Below, one piece after another: positions 11,641 to 23,944 of a stretch of 64,000 nt of DNA (position 1 is its first letter; each line of letters begins with the position of its first letter). The stretch comes from Brachypterus glaber (Eukaryota > Arthropoda > Insecta > Coleoptera > Kateretidae), in the NCBI GenBank assembly GCA_958510825.1, contig OY294049.1:3782001-3846000 (forward strand), in the 5' to 3' direction. The notes below the pieces were generated by a model that was given only the letters and a program-made list of their open reading frames with translations, was not told the DNA's origin and ran no database searches. The position numbers were made by a program, and so were the translations under genes.

Positions 11641-12045
11641 TGGTCATAAATGTGAGAAATGCTAAAAAAGGATTAAAAAATATATCAATCTGGACTTAAT
11701 TTTATTTTATTTAATGCACATTAATAATATAAAATAATTAGACAAAAATAAAACGAGCTAAGAGGCAAATAAGAGGCCTTTTTGGATGCTATTATTTAGA
11801 GCTTAGCTCATTTTGTTTTTGTTAAATTATTTTATATTATTAATATAGATTAAATAAAATTAAGTTGAGTCCAGATTGACATATTTTTTTAAACGGGTTT
11901 TAAGCCTTTCTCACATTTATGATGGAAAATTTCCACCATAAATGTGAGAAAGGCTAAAAAATCCATTTAAAAAATATGTTAATCTGGACTCAACTTAATT
12001 TTATTTAATCTATGTTAATAATATAAATTTTCCACTGTAAATTTG
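11640..12045. repeat. Three-armed palindromic repeat
   Basis: A block beginning CATAAATGTGAGAAA(T/G)GCT occurs forward at 11644, inverted to about 11932, and forward again from 11938. Each runs through AATCTGGACTCAACTTAATT-like sequence to a TA-rich stretch. The third arm means that a palindromic element was partly duplicated or two copies abut. From 12046 to 12974 I see only AT-rich sequence. Confidence 0.8.
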
Positions 12046-12975
12046 TCAAATTTAGTGTTTTAGTGGCAACTTTGGCGGATTTTCGGCACCTGATCATTTT
12101 TAAATTTGGCACATAATTTTGTAAACCTAAAAGGAAAAAATTAAGATTTCAAGGCTTTTAAATTTTCCTCTGATACAAAAAGTACAGCCCATGTTCAACG
12201 GCTCCAATTGGGACCCTTAGAGAAGTTTGATCACCTTCATATTTCCAGGATGTTCCAGATACACCAGAATAAAAATTTTAAAACTATAAAAAAATAAGGT
12301 CCACCCTAATGTACCTATATGGTTTACGGACTACACGGTCGTTATTTATTAGTAATACCAACTTTTACTTTTCTAGTGCGTAATGCTGTAATCATATTGC
12401 TATATTTTCTAAAATAATTTATTTAAATAATACCTACGTATATTTCCTCGTATATTTCCCTTAACAATAAAATAAAACAGATTTGATAAAGTTAAATCGC
12501 TCTTTATTGACTAAACGTAGGTACTTACAGGCCCTTTACCAAAGGGCGGTGTAAAATATCTCAATTTATTCGGAAGCTTTATTTCTATTTTGACGTATGT
12601 CAAATACACTCCAATAATTGTACAATCATATAGTTTGTATGTTTACTACATTTATTTGCCCCTTTTTAATTCTCTAAAACGACTTGAACCATCACAAAAC
12701 ACAAAAGCAAATTATATTTGGTGTATTTAGTGCACGTGATAAAATTTATTTAATAAATGGCACAGAGATAAAAAAATGCATTGTATACGGTTAATTTTTT
12801 TTCTTGATGCAAGAAAATAATATATTTTGAAATTAGTTTGCGACTTTAGCTTTTCCTGCACAGGCATGACAGTTTTCAACGACGCAGAGTGGTCAGTTTT
12901 AATAATCTGGCGCGGACTTTTTTTAAATTTTTTTAAGGGTTTCATGTCAACTCTATTCTTATAGGTATATAGATA

Positions 12976-13231
12976 TCAACGAACTAATAACTCTTCTCTC
13001 TAGAATAGGCATTTCATTCGTAAAAACTGACAAAAACGTCGGCAACATAAACATTCGTCTGTCTTACTCGCACATCTTTGTTCTAACAGAGACAACAATA
13101 CCAGTTACTGGTAATTGTTATTGTTCAGGCCTGAATATACCTACTATTTGTTTCCAAACAAACCTAGATGTTGGCGATACTTTATTTTAACGGTATGCCT
13201 GTTCTAGAAAGAAGAGTTCTTAGTTCGTTGA
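12976..13231. mobile_element. Palindromic MITE (TCAACGAAC family), complete copy
   Basis: TIRs TCAACGAACTAATAACTCTT and its complement extend about 40 bp. The interior holds ACCAGTTACTGGTAATTGTT. Flanks share TAGAT, a possible target duplication. Partial copies are at 13820-13962, 23382-23530 and 28786-28823. Confidence 0.85.
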
Positions 13232-13308
13232 TAGATGTTAACACTGAAGCATTTTGGGTAACAACAGTACTTAATATTTACTTTTAATAACACCTTCTTC
13301 TATTTACA

Positions 13309-13560
13309 TTGAATAGACTTGTAAGGGTCCTTACGGGCCACTGCAAGCTAAGGAAGCACCCTCGGAAGCACCTGACAATAATGCGGATTCTAGAGAGTCC
13401 GCTATGTCTAGAGTGTGGAGAGGATGAAACATCCTCTCATTACTTAGCCGAGTGTGTCAGATACGACAGGATCAGGTTGCAAGTCTTTGAAACTCAAAGA
13501 CTCAACCAAGATGAACCAAGAGACCTCCCTTGGGCCAATATCCTGACCTTTATTGTTGTT
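13309..13560 (+). pseudogene. LINE ORF2 C-terminal fragment
   Basis: The frame encodes VLTGHCKLRKH, then CLECGEDETSSHYLAEC (C-x2-C-x8-H-x4-C zinc motif), and RYDRIRLQVF, the usual end of an RNase H plus zinc-knuckle region in I/R1/Jockey-group LINEs. Similarity stops near 13556. It is related to, but distinct from, the fragment at 11247. No tail or target duplication was seen. It lies between two copies of the TCAACGAAC palindromic MITE. Confidence 0.8.
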
Positions 13561-13819
13561 GCAAATTTTGGAAAAAAAAGATTTTCTCAAAAACGGTTAT
13601 GGGAAAAATTTTAATTTTAGTCTTATTTTAGTCAGTACTCTTCATAAAATAACACCTATATACTAATTGGCTTAAAACTATTTTCAGGAGCACCGTGCAC
13701 CCGTTTTCAAAACCGAATCACTCTTTTGCTACGCCCCGGTTATAAGCATTCACATATAAAGATTCAGGTGGGGCTGTTACCCTTTTTTAATTTATTAAAA
13801 GTATATTATCCTTATTTAA

Positions 13820-13962
13820 CTACAATACCAGTAACTGGTAATGTTGTCTCTGTTAGAACAAAGATGTGCGAGTAAGACAGACGAATGTTTATGTTGCCGA
13901 CGTTTTTGTCAGTTTTAACGAATGAAATGCCTATTCTAGAGAGAAGAGTTATTAGTTCGTTG
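13820..13962. mobile_element. TCAACGAAC MITE, one half
   Basis: Inverted copy of the left half of the complete element at 12976, ending at AGTTCGTTGA. The flanking stretches 13561-13819 and 13963-14576 show no gene. Confidence 0.8.
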
Positions 13963-14576
13963 ACGACCACGCCATCGTCTTAAGGATCGTCACATTCATA
14001 TTTAAGCAAATTTTCAGGAAAAATTATCGGGACCCAAAAACCCAATAAAAAGGTGCCTCCTTCTATGTCATTCTGTATAATAACAAAAGAAAAAAAAACA
14101 ACAATTGTAGAGTAAAATCAATTGGAAGCTTTCATGATATTTTCAGAATTCGAGCAAAATGGGATGGTACACGTCAACTCACCGGGGGGCTGCGATTGCA
14201 GTTGACGTAGCTATCTATTGACAAACCCGCAGCTTTGTTCTGCTACAACTCGGTTTGATTTGACTATTACAGGGACACACGTGTCGAATATGATGTTTTG
14301 TTTGTTTTACTACGTCCGACAAAAACACAGTTGTGGATTTTGAATGATTGGAATTAACTAGGAAGTGAAACAATGCATTGAGAAAATTCAATATTCTATT
14401 ACACTGCCCTGCTAAGACAAGTGGTCTTATCTGCAAATTAGATGTTTTGAGATATGGCCAGTTTTATTGTTTTTGTTTGCACTTTATAAATAAATATGGC
14501 GTTGGGTTCTGCTTTATTTTAAATAAAAAATACGTGATATCCGAGGGGCTGACCGCGAGGAAATCTTTTGTACAAG

Positions 14577-14940
14577 CCAAAGGAACTCAGGAGGAACGCT
14601 GGAGGAACTCTGAAGAACTCTGGACGAGGAATTCCGAGGAACTCTGGAGGAACTCCGAGGAACTCTTTGCAAAAAGGAACTAACTCTTTTGTACAAATTT
14701 CAGACGCGGTCAGACACAATTACCAAATATTATTTTCAAACTAGAGCCGTTACAAACACCTTATACCTTGGGCTCCAATTTTTTTTTTTTGAAGGGGCGC
14801 CAAGTTTGGTTGGTAGAAACCATCAGGGACAAAGCTTTTTTTCTTGAAGGTAATTTTGGGGCGCCAAATGTTGTTCTGAAGGGGCGCCAAGCGCCAAGTT
14901 TGGTGGTAGAAACCAATAGGGACAAAGTCGGTGATATCCT
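14577..14940. repeat. Composite repeat: GGAACTC units followed by GGGGCGCCAAG units
   Basis: 14577-14703 has about eight (G)AGGAACTC units and ends with TTTTGTACAAATTTCAGA, as at 4740-4830. 14793-14935 has three GGGGCGCCAA(G/A) units, two followed by GTAGAAACCA and AGGGACAAAG. The second unit type recurs at 44167-44400. The remainder to 15239 shows no gene. Confidence 0.75.
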
Positions 14941-15239
14941 TTGAAAAAAATAATGTAATTTTTTGTCAGAAAAATAACTTATCATACTAAATGCATTTGT
15001 TCTGTCTGAAAAGGTTAGAACTAAATGATCTAAAAAGTCCAATCAAATTACTAAGATCTGTAAAGTTAGTTCTAGTCATTGAAAGTTTTCCACATATGAC
15101 AAACATCTAGGCTAATTTTTTTGGATTTGGGTCTTAGATAGGATTTTTCTTTTTAGTAGGCACATGGTGTAAACCAATACAAAAACTTGTCTTAGCAGGG
15201 CAGTACACTGCTCCACAGAAAAATATTTTTTTTTATTTT

Positions 15240-16270
15240 CCGGGGAGCTTTTAGTTGCATCTGGCTATATTTGATGCGCTGATTTCGGAACCTATTTCCG
15301 TTTTACTCGATCAGCTCGTTTTTTTTGAGATATAGAGCACAATGTTGTTTTTGCCTATAGTTGTATTAAAAAAAATTAAGGTCTAATTAATTTCTTTTTT
15401 GCCGTGGATTGGTTCTCTATTAATAGGGCTCTAATCCAAAAAAGCGGATTTCAAATATCTTTATTCGTTTGTTTTTAATAGGCTTTTAAATTCAAAAAAA
15501 TAGATTCTTTAGCAATTTTTTGATATATTTTGATATAAGTTTTATATAAATACTAAAGATACGACTCTAATTTTTATAAGCAATACTAACACATATGTGC
15601 GGTTTATAACAATAAAGTTTTAGATTTAATCCAGTGAGATTTTACCGGGGGTTATCGAAAAAAAAAAAAAAACAAAAATATTGAAGTATTTTATTTATTT
15701 TTAGAAGATCAACTCAATAAATTAAATTTATTATGAAAAAAAAAAAACAAAACGAAAAATTAAAAAAAATGTTTTTCTCCTTGCTTTAAAACATTAAAAT
15801 AACATTAAATAATTCAAAATATTGTTGTTCTGTTTCAATAACTATCCGTAACATCTCCGCTAATGAATTCAATTTAAAACCTTTTTTTTATTTTTACAAA
15901 CCTCACATGTGTGTTAGTGTTGCTTATAAAAATCAGAGCAATATCTTTAGTATGTATACAAAATTTTCATGAAAATATATCGAAAATATATGAAAAAAAT
16001 CTGATTTTTTGAATTTAGAAGCCTATAAAAAACAAACGAATAAAGATATGTGAAATCCGCTTTTTTTTTGGGTTAGAGCCCTATTAATTTAGAACCAATC
16101 CACCGCAAAAAAAGAAATTAATTAGACCTTAATTATTTTTTTTACTTCAACTATGGGCAAAAAAAACACTGCGCTAATATCTCAAAAAACGTGCTGATCG
16201 AGAAAAACGGAAAAAAGTTCCGAAATAAGTCCATCAAACATAGCCAGATGCAACTAAAATGGTTTCAGAA
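15240..16270. repeat. Foldback element, arms about 380 bp
   Basis: Arms 15240-15620 and 15885-16270 are reverse complements (TAGTTGCATCTGGCTAT outside; TTAAGGTCTAATTAATTTCT inside). The spacer of about 260 bases is A-rich. 16271-17254 has TTGGTTTACGTTA in two copies (16752, 16821) and no gene. Confidence 0.88.
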
Positions 16271-17249
16271 AATTTTTAAGTGTGAATCGAGGCGTATAAT
16301 ACTATTCTAGCGTAGGCGCTGTGAATAGTATAATAAGTAAGCATTAAAAAAGAGTAAGATTTGAAAATTGCTAGTAATCGAATGATATAATCTGTAGCAC
16401 TAAAGTAAATTGAATTATTAGCTGTACATCCCCTTAATTTTCGCCTAACAATAAGTCAATCGAAGTCAAAATGAACATCTAGAAATTGCGCAACGAGTAG
16501 AGGCGGTGAAATGTGCGAACAAAGAAAACATCGCGAAGTGGCAGATTCTCGGCTTGTTGCTTTGATTCGATGTGAAGTTCCCCTAATTTACATTCAGCAA
16601 CTGTGCCTGGCACTAGTCAAATAATTGCCAACGACAGGAATGGGAAAATACGTGAGACTCCTGAGAAGGGGATAACGGGAGGAAAGTATTCCGCCAACTA
16701 CGCATACGCTTGGTTTTGTGCTGGTTTGGTATATATATATATTAATGGAAGGCGTTGGTTTACGTTAACGTAGGTTTGGTTTGGTTTTTTGGTTGATTTG
16801 GTATTTTTTTTAATGGAGCCGTTGGTTTACGTTATTATGTTGATCTCTGCTACCGCATGCGCAGAAGATGGAATACTTCCGTTAGCTGTAAGATACCATT
16901 GCACTATACATTATCACTTTTCGTCGTTACTTACTTTTAGTTCGACTCTGGAAAACAGTACAGTTTGTTTACTTAATGTAAATATGAATTTAAAATCAAA
17001 AATCGGGCGAAACGTTTTTTTAATGATAAAAAAGGGTCCTCCGTAACTTTTCAATAAATAGGTTAATTTTTAAAAACAAATAAAGAGGTTAATTTGAACA
17101 AATATTACATTTTACTCCAAAACCCTTTAAGATAAGGACTTTAAATCTGGCCCTTATCCAAAGTTCTAGGCTTGTATTTTTTTTTATTTTTTGTTTTAAT
17201 GTATTTTTAGATTTTTTGTTTTGATCCAGGTTCATTATGAACCTAAATG

Positions 17250-17500
17250 TAAACTTTTTTTTGCTGGCGCAGGTGATTTGTCGACTCCTTGTAATCTGAA
17301 AGCAAAAAACCAAATGGATTCTTGTTAATTATGTTACTGGTTATAGCAGGAACTAAAATTATATTTTTTTTAGACAATTATAAAAGTTGTAGAAAAATTT
17401 CGCCATTTTATTTTTTGTTCATAAAAAAATATAATTTAGTTTTTTGCTTTCAGATTACCTGGAGTCGAGACTTTTTCACCTGCGCCAGCAAAAAACTTCA
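17250..17500. repeat. Short inverted repeat pair
   Basis: TTTGCTGGCGCAGGTGATTT to ATCTGAAAGCAAAAAAC (17258-17311) is inverted at about 17440-17498. The spacer of about 130 bases is AT-rich. A small foldback element is likely. Confidence 0.7.
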
Positions 17501-17704
17501 CACCGCCATTTTGAAAAAAGTTCTGATGAAAAAAAATATATTTTTATTTATTTTATGTATAAGAAAGCCCTACAATAAAATATATTTTTTCTACGAAAAA
17601 AAATTAAAAAAAGGTGAAATCTACCAGAAACCCCCCTTAAATGACTTTTACCTAGGTCTACATAACAGGGAAAAGTATTCTTCTCTCACTACCAACTAGG
17701 TAAG

Positions 17705-17918
17705 TGATATGTTTGTCGTTGGGTCACAAATAAAGAGTTTATATTTTAACAGGTAACACATATATTTAACATACTGCAGTTCACATTTACATATTTACAT
17801 CAGGTACACAAGTAGGCTTAAGTAGCGTTCGCCTTGCTGGCTCGTAGAAGAAGGGCCGGGGCTGCTGCCTCGTTCCTTGCGCAGCGCACTCATAAGTCGC
17901 GCATGCGTATACATCGCA
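17705..17918 (-). repeat. 3' LTR of the miniature LTR element
   Basis: Identical to the other LTR by eye. It follows the purine tract at 17919-17926. Confidence 0.85.
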
Positions 17919-18311
17919 CCCTCACACAAAGTTCATTAATTAAATTTTTGTAAATTTAATTTAATTTTAATCATATTTGATTTTATTAAGTTTTGTTTTG
18001 TATGAGCGTATGATATATTTTTATTTATTCACTTATTTAAATGTAACAATGTTGTTAATACTTAGTTTTAATTACCCACTTGTGTTTTTAACTATACTTA
18101 TGTGTTAGTGTTAATATTTATATTTAATAAATCTTTTCTATGTAGACCTTGTTTTATTGTAACATACTCAATTATAATTTTCATTATATAGTATGTTTTA
18201 TATTTAAAACAAGACCTATTGTGTCTAGTTAAACCTTCCTATTCCCAAATATTAAATTTGTGTAAATCTAGTACTTAGTTTAAGATACCAATATCCCATC
18301 CTCGTCGCCAT

Positions 18312-18525
18312 TGATATGTTTGTCGTTGGGTCACAAATAAAGAGTTTATATTTTAACAGGTAACACATATATTTAACATACTGCAGTTCACATTTACATA
18401 TTTACATCAGGTACACAAGTAGGCTTAAGTAGCGTTCGCCTTGCTGGCTCGTAGAAGAAGGGCCGGGGCTGCTGCCTCGTTCCTTGCGCAGCGCACTCAT
18501 AAGTCGCGCATGCGTATACATCGCA
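18312..18525 (-). repeat. 5' LTR of the miniature LTR element
   Basis: On the minus strand this copy precedes the primer-binding site and is therefore the 5' LTR. It contains a GC-rich, CpG-bearing stretch (about 18440-18515), unusual in this AT-rich window, and an AATAAA (plus-strand reading) near its other end. Confidence 0.85.
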
Positions 18526-18724
18526 GTAAGTTGACATTACTCTTGAGTAATGTCAACCTAGATGGATTAAAATCAAAAAGTCTACAGTAATGGAAAGTAC
18601 TATGTCGAGTACACTTAGTGATAGATGAAATCGATACAAACAAAACCGTAACTAAAGACAGAAAAATGATTTACCACACAAGGACAATAAGTGTCCGACA
18701 CTTACAGCAGGGGTACATCTAGAC

Positions 18725-18905
18725 ACAAGACTACTATTTTTAGTTTTATAAAGTGATTACATAAAATTTCTAGAATTGTCACACATATAAATGTCAAAAA
18801 TATTATTAATAAAATAGGATTTTAACTCCTTGGTAGTGAGAAAAACGTAATGTGCTACTCGTAGGTAAGTTTTTTTTTGTCTTTGGTCAGCTCCGCTTTA
18901 GGGTC
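18725..18905 (+). repeat. Left member of a long-range inverted pair
   Basis: Contains ACTCCTTGGTAGTGAGAAAA and GCTACTCGTAGGTAAGTTTT. It is inverted at 23945-24170, about 5 kb away. These are either ends of one large non-autonomous element or two copies of one MITE in opposite orientation. Confidence 0.75.
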
Positions 18906-19107
18906 ACTCGATCGGTTGTTGCTTTGTCTATGGTTTGTTTCATCAAGTAAGATAGTAAATTAAAAATCGCACAGTAAATATTTTTACAACATATTTGAAT
19001 AGTATATGTTTGTGTATAGAATATAGTTATGTTTTATAAAATAAACTAAGCAGTATGTTCGCATATACAATATTCGAATCTGTTTTGAAAATATTCTGTG
19101 CGATTTT

Positions 19108-20581
19108 AAAGGACATGGCACAATTTATAGGGAATTTTGGCCCTCGGTGAAATTCGCTAAATTTTTTATATGTTTTAGTTTATGCTTTTTAAAAAGGAAT
19201 TAGGAACGTTTCAAGCACTTTGTATGTACAGTTTTTTTTCTATAACGAAAATAAAAAAATATTTTTGCCCCAAACTCCTCATAAAAATAAGTTTAATTAG
19301 CTTAATGATTAAGAAAAAAGCTTGATTGGTATAAGTCAAACTGATGTCTGTCAATTTTTTTATATATTATTAGTAATATTAGCATGGCTTTTAGAGCCTT
19401 TTTTCAAGTAACTTGCTTTGTATGCAACCGTCAAGGTGGTCAACAGCAGATGCCCCGAATGGGAGGAAATGAAAACATTTTATTTATTTTTTTATAAAAA
19501 TGTCCTAATGTAATACTGTGAAAAAGAATTGAATCAAGGACACATGTCTTTTGATAAGTACAACACCATATTCTCTTATTTTAAGGATAACATCTTAAAT
19601 GAAGAGCGCGGATTTCCATTCAAAGACCCGCGCCAGTTATTAGGTTCATAAGAAATGCTAGTCCAAAAATAAGAGAATTTGGCTTAAAATATAATCGAAA
19701 GATGCATTTTCTTGATTCATGGATCCTTTTTTTTAGTGTTCATATTTTAAATCATATCGAGGGCTTCATAGCAAAGGGTCATATCTGCTACATGTTAACA
19801 CGGTTGATACAGCCCTGTTATGAAGCCCTCGGTATGATAGTTATATTGGATAATTTATTCTATGCAAAAACACAGTATTTCACTTTCAACTTAGTTTTTT
19901 TGTTCTGTTTTACTTCTTATTTTATTATTTTATTAAGTTCTGGAGTTTTAACATGGGTTCCAGTACATTATATTACAAAAACACATAATCAATTTTTTCT
20001 ATGTAGAATTATGGAAATAATTGTTTTTTTTTGCCGTACAAAAAATAAGGGATACACTTTCGGCATTAAAATCGCTTATTATTTTACAAACGATTCCCTT
20101 AAAACGTATTTCTATTCTGCTTTTCTTCTTATTTCATTCTTTAGTTCAATTTTATATACGTTTTAGTACTTTTTACCAGGTTAGCAAATAACTTATTTCA
20201 CGTATTTCACTAATTTAGTCCTTAAGAAGTATTTCTGTTGCACTTTTCTTCATCTTATTTAATTATTCTGTCCAATTTCAATATGTATTTCATTACTTTT
20301 TCCCAATAAAACTGACAATTTAGTCTAAAAAACTTCAAAAATACGTCAGAATATCCTTCACTGACAAGTTGTCAAACGAAACAATGCCTACTAGAAAAAT
20401 ATTTTTATGAGGAGTGTAGGGCAAAAATATTTTTTTATTTTCCTTATAGAAAAAAAACTGTACATACAAAGTGCTTGAAACGTTCCTAATTCCTTTTAAA
20501 AAAGTATAAACTAAAACATATAAAAAATTTAGCGAATTTCACCGAGGGCCAAAATTCCCTATAAATTGTGCCATGTCCTTT
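19108..20581. mobile_element. DNA transposon-like element with TIRs of about 180 bp
   Basis: The ends AAAGGACATGGCACAATTTA and its complement open TIRs 19108-19290 and 20402-20581. The interior holds an inner inverted pair (CGAGGGCTTCATAGC and its complement, 19758-19835) and a 154-codon frame (19702-20166) rich in Phe, Ile, Leu and Tyr. That frame shows no transposase motif and is probably not a gene. The element appears non-autonomous; superfamily unknown. Confidence 0.82.
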
Positions 20582-20818
20582 CCTATCTTGCTTGAAAAAA
20601 TAGACCATAGTTTGTGTGTTAGTGTGTTTTGGTGGTTGGTTGGTATGGGGTTTTAACCAAGCGAAAACTACCAAAAACCCAAATGGCTAACCACCAAAAC
20701 ACTAGACAAAGTAACAACTGATGCGCTTCGGTCCACAAAGTACGACCTCAGAGAGAAAAATTCACTTCCTCTACTATAAAATCGTAAAATAAAAAATAAA
20801 GTTTATTATAATATAATA

Positions 20819-21721
20819 GAGGAAATGCGCCTAATTTCGGATGGTTTCCAAATTTCGGATAGTAGTGTATTTAAGATACTGTCTGCAAAGGTAAACAGAA
20901 ACCTACTTTTATGTGAAGCCAAAAGTCAAACTAAATCCGTCCAGTAATATGATAACGGTAGAGCTACTCCCCTTTAAATGGCAGCACAAATCGTTTATAT
21001 TGAAAATGGCAGTTTTGTGCTCAGTTGCATTATTATGCTTGTTTATTTTATATATAATCGTTATAAAAGTTCGTGATTCTGTCTTGGGTAAGTTATGATG
21101 TTAGTTAAGTTGATCCACTATTCATAATTAAGCAATTTGAAAACGTAAACATTCTACAAATTTCTAATCTAAAAAGCAGAAAGTTGCCTAATTTCGGATA
21201 GACCATTTTTGTGCATTTGATTCCCAATTTCGGATATCCGCAAGGTAATTATTATTCAGGATAACCAACCATTAATTATTATTTTTATAATGATACAACA
21301 AACTAAGATAAACAATTTTGAAAAAACGAAAATTACCTAAGATACTAAGATATTCGAAATTGGGAATCTAAAATTATAGTTCCTATAGTATTTCGTAGAA
21401 AATCGCTTAATGATTAAACTACGTCTTAAATGTGAAGGAATAACAAGAAACATAAGCAATGGGATCCAGATCTACTCTTGAAAAAATTTTTTCGGATATG
21501 TCCGAAATTAGGAGCCCTTTTTCAAATGCACAAAAATGCGCTGATTTTTTTTAACCGTGTTTTTTGGAAAAAATAAACTGTAATAAAATTGCTTTTATAA
21601 TAAACCATGGTTCGCTATAATAAGTTGTATCTGGTTATATAAAAAAAATATCAAAAATTAATACCGAGTATTCAATATTGAATACATTGTAAATGGTATC
21701 CGAAATAAGGCGACTTTCCTC
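20819..21721. mobile_element. Tc1/mariner-like non-autonomous element with TA target duplication
   Basis: TIRs GAGGAAATGCGCCTAATTTC and its near-complement are flanked by TA (20817-20818 and 21722-21723). The phrase AATTTCGGAT recurs inside both ends. There is no transposase. The central part (about 20890-21170) lacks these motifs and holds an exon-like frame, listed separately. Confidence 0.8.
20949..21087 (+). other. Exon-like frame with a membrane segment inside a TIR element
   Basis: From ATG at 20949 the frame encodes MITVELLPFKWQHKSF, a hydrophobic stretch of about 20 residues (AVLCSVALLCLFILYIIVI), KVRDSVLG, then a consensus GGTAAGT donor at 21088. This would suit the N-terminus of a type II membrane protein, but no homolog is recognised. 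It may be a captured host exon, or chance. Confidence 0.25.
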
Positions 21722-22149
21722 TATATTGGTTAAAACGTATTGGGGGAAATGCATTATTATTATTAAGACTTTCTTATACGTTTATTGAAAAGTTTTATTT
21801 TTATTGGTTTATATTATGTCAGAGAAGATGTATAAATTCTATATCAAAATGCACATATAAATGAGAAAGAATTATTTGAAATGCAGGCGTCAAAAAAATA
21901 TGTTTATTCCACATTTCGTCAAAAAAAAAAAATAGTATTTGACGAATGATATCCGCGCCGATTCAGGCAGGGCTGAGGGCTTTGGTCACGGATTTGGCTG
22001 ATTATTTTTTTATGTGAACTTTTTCAAACTTTATTCGCAGTAGGCGTGAAAAAATTATCGTTTACCGGTTAAAACTACTGTCTGCATGTCATATTTTCTG
22101 CCCCTTTCATAATAGATTCGTAAGATATACAATATAATTGTATAAAAAT

Positions 22150-22745
22150 ATATTATATTATGATGATATCTGCGCCGATCCCAGTAAGGCTGACGGCATG
22201 GGTCTCGGATTTGTCTGATTATTTTTTTATGTGTAGTCCACCTATATGAAAAACCTTTAAGGGATTTTATTCAAAAACTTCCCGTTTTAAAAATATGATT
22301 TTTTTAAATTTTCCAAATTTTTTTAAATATGTCAAAAATTTGACATTGGCGTGCAATAACCCAAAAACGGTTAAATAAAGAAATGCGGTTTCCACCAATA
22401 AAAAAATTATATTTCTTCTAATTAATCTCTAATTTAGTATTGATAGTTTTTTGTTTTTTAAGATGGCGCCAAAAAAAGTGGCCTTAAATTTTTTTGCAGC
22501 CATCTTGAAAAAACAAACGACTATCTAAACTAAGTTAATGCAGTTTAATAGAAAAAAATATGATATTTTTATTGGTGGAATATAAAATTTTTGAGAAATT
22601 TAAAAAAATTTAAGAAAAATTAAAAAAATCATATTTTCGAAACGGAACGTTTTTGAATAAAATCCCGGGGAGGTTTTTCTTAGACGTCGGTGGACTACAC
22701 ATAAAAAAATAATCAGACAAATCCATGACCCATGCCGTCAGCATA
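22150..22745. repeat. Foldback element with arms of about 270 bp
   Basis: Outer ends carry GCTGACGGCATGGGTC and its complement. Arms are about 22150-22470 and 22480-22745, nearly touching at AAGATGGCGCC/CAGCCATCTT. A further outer-end copy lies at 21938-22020 (CACGGATTTGGCTGATTATT). Confidence 0.85.
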
Positions 22746-22891
22746 ATAGAAGTAACAAAAGAGTGCTATTTTTTTGATTTTTTTAATCAAAAGTACACAT
22801 AATTAGTGATGATTCTGAAAATATCAAAAAAATAAAAAATGGAGTTTTCATAAGACTTTTAGTAGGTAGTTCTTTAATAACAACTGCCTAA

Positions 22892-23037
22892 GTGCCTATT
22901 TATAGGCTCGCATAAGAACATAATATATAACAATGAGATGCCGTGATTGGGTTGATGTGCCGCCATGTATCTTGTAAGCCAATCACGGCATCGCATTCTT
23001 ATGTTTCATGTTCTTATGCAAGCTTCTGAATAGGCCT
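22892..23037. mobile_element. MITE with near-complete palindrome
   Basis: Blocks CGCATAAGAACAT and ATGCCGTGATTGG are each inverted on the right (CCAATCACGGCAT, ATGTTCTTATGC). Length about 145 bp. Confidence 0.82.
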
Positions 23038-23381
23038 TAACCTTTGTAGAGAAAAAACGTATATAAAACACGTGCAACAATGTTTTTTCTAGTAAGCCAG
23101 TCACATTTCGATACCTACATTGCTGGTAATAACAAGTCTTTATATAAATTTGCTGGGAAAATCGGATTAATTATAATTTCCGGAGGTGACAATTTACGTC
23201 ATCCTTATCATTTAGGAAAATCGAAGAGCTGCACAGTGGTTCCAAAAGTCCAAACCAAAAAGTCCAAACTTTTTTATCTCCAGATTTTGTTGACATTTTC
23301 TTAATAAAATATTAATCTTTAATTAAAAATACATAAAAAAGTTGCTCTTTATGTAACACCGTAGGGCCAACCGTTTTCGAG

Positions 23382-23530
23382 AAAATTCAACGAAGTAATA
23401 ACTCTTCTCTCTAGAATATGCATACCATTAATATAAAGTATCGCCAACATCTCGGTTTGTTTGTAAACAAATAGTAGGTATATTCAGGCCTGAACAATAG
23501 TAATTACCAGTAACTGTTATTGTTGTTGCA
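23382..23530. mobile_element. TCAACGAAC MITE, one half
   Basis: Starts TCAACGAAGTAATAACTC and runs through CAGGCCTGAAC to ACCAGTAACTG. It lacks the second terminus. Around it, 23038-23944 otherwise shows no gene. Confidence 0.78.
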
Positions 23531-23944
23531 ATTAAATTTCACGTTCTGAGCATCAAAAATAGGAACTCAAAAATGCACCAATAAAAATTTCAATACTGCA
23601 GGGCAGATTTTTTATTCGAAATGGCACCAAAATTAATATAAAAATTTTGACGCTGCTTGGAGCCATAGTGAGCCGGTGTCATTAAGTTTATATTTATTGT
23701 ATTTATTTGTACCCATAACTTATTTCCTATATCTATAAACGTATATTGACGTCAAATCACAGAATTAGAAGGTTAGCTTTGTTCGTCAAATTAGAAACAA
23801 ATATGGGCAGGCATTGGATCTGCCCTAACGTATTTCAAAAAGTCCACCCATAAAAATATCTGAGCCAAATTTTAGCCCAAAAAAATTAAATTAGGGTCCT
23901 TTGAAAATTGGAAATAGTTTTTGCTCTTTTAGTAGAGGTAAGTG

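Larger units (their letters stand above)
17705..18525 (-). mobile_element. Miniature LTR retrotransposon (TRIM-like, Ty3/gypsy-type), complete
   Basis: Two 214-bp direct repeats, 17705-17918 and 18312-18525, look identical base for base. They begin TG and end CA, and are flanked by a 5-bp duplication GTAAG (17700-17704 and 18526-18530). Element polarity is minus: next to the right LTR, one base in, lies a primer-binding site TGGCGACGAGGATGGGAT (complement at 18293-18310), complementary to the 3' end of eukaryotic tRNA-Ser(GCU) with its CCA. At the other end a purine tract (TGTGAGGG, complement 17919-17926) abuts the second LTR. The 393-bp interior has no reading frame of note, so the element needs proteins from another copy. 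Identical LTRs imply a young insertion. Confidence 0.92.

Noticed and set aside
19702..20166. 154-codon open frame as a gene
   Set aside because: Dominated by Phe, Ile, Leu and Tyr from T-rich DNA, lies inside a TIR element over an inner inverted repeat, and shows no domain.
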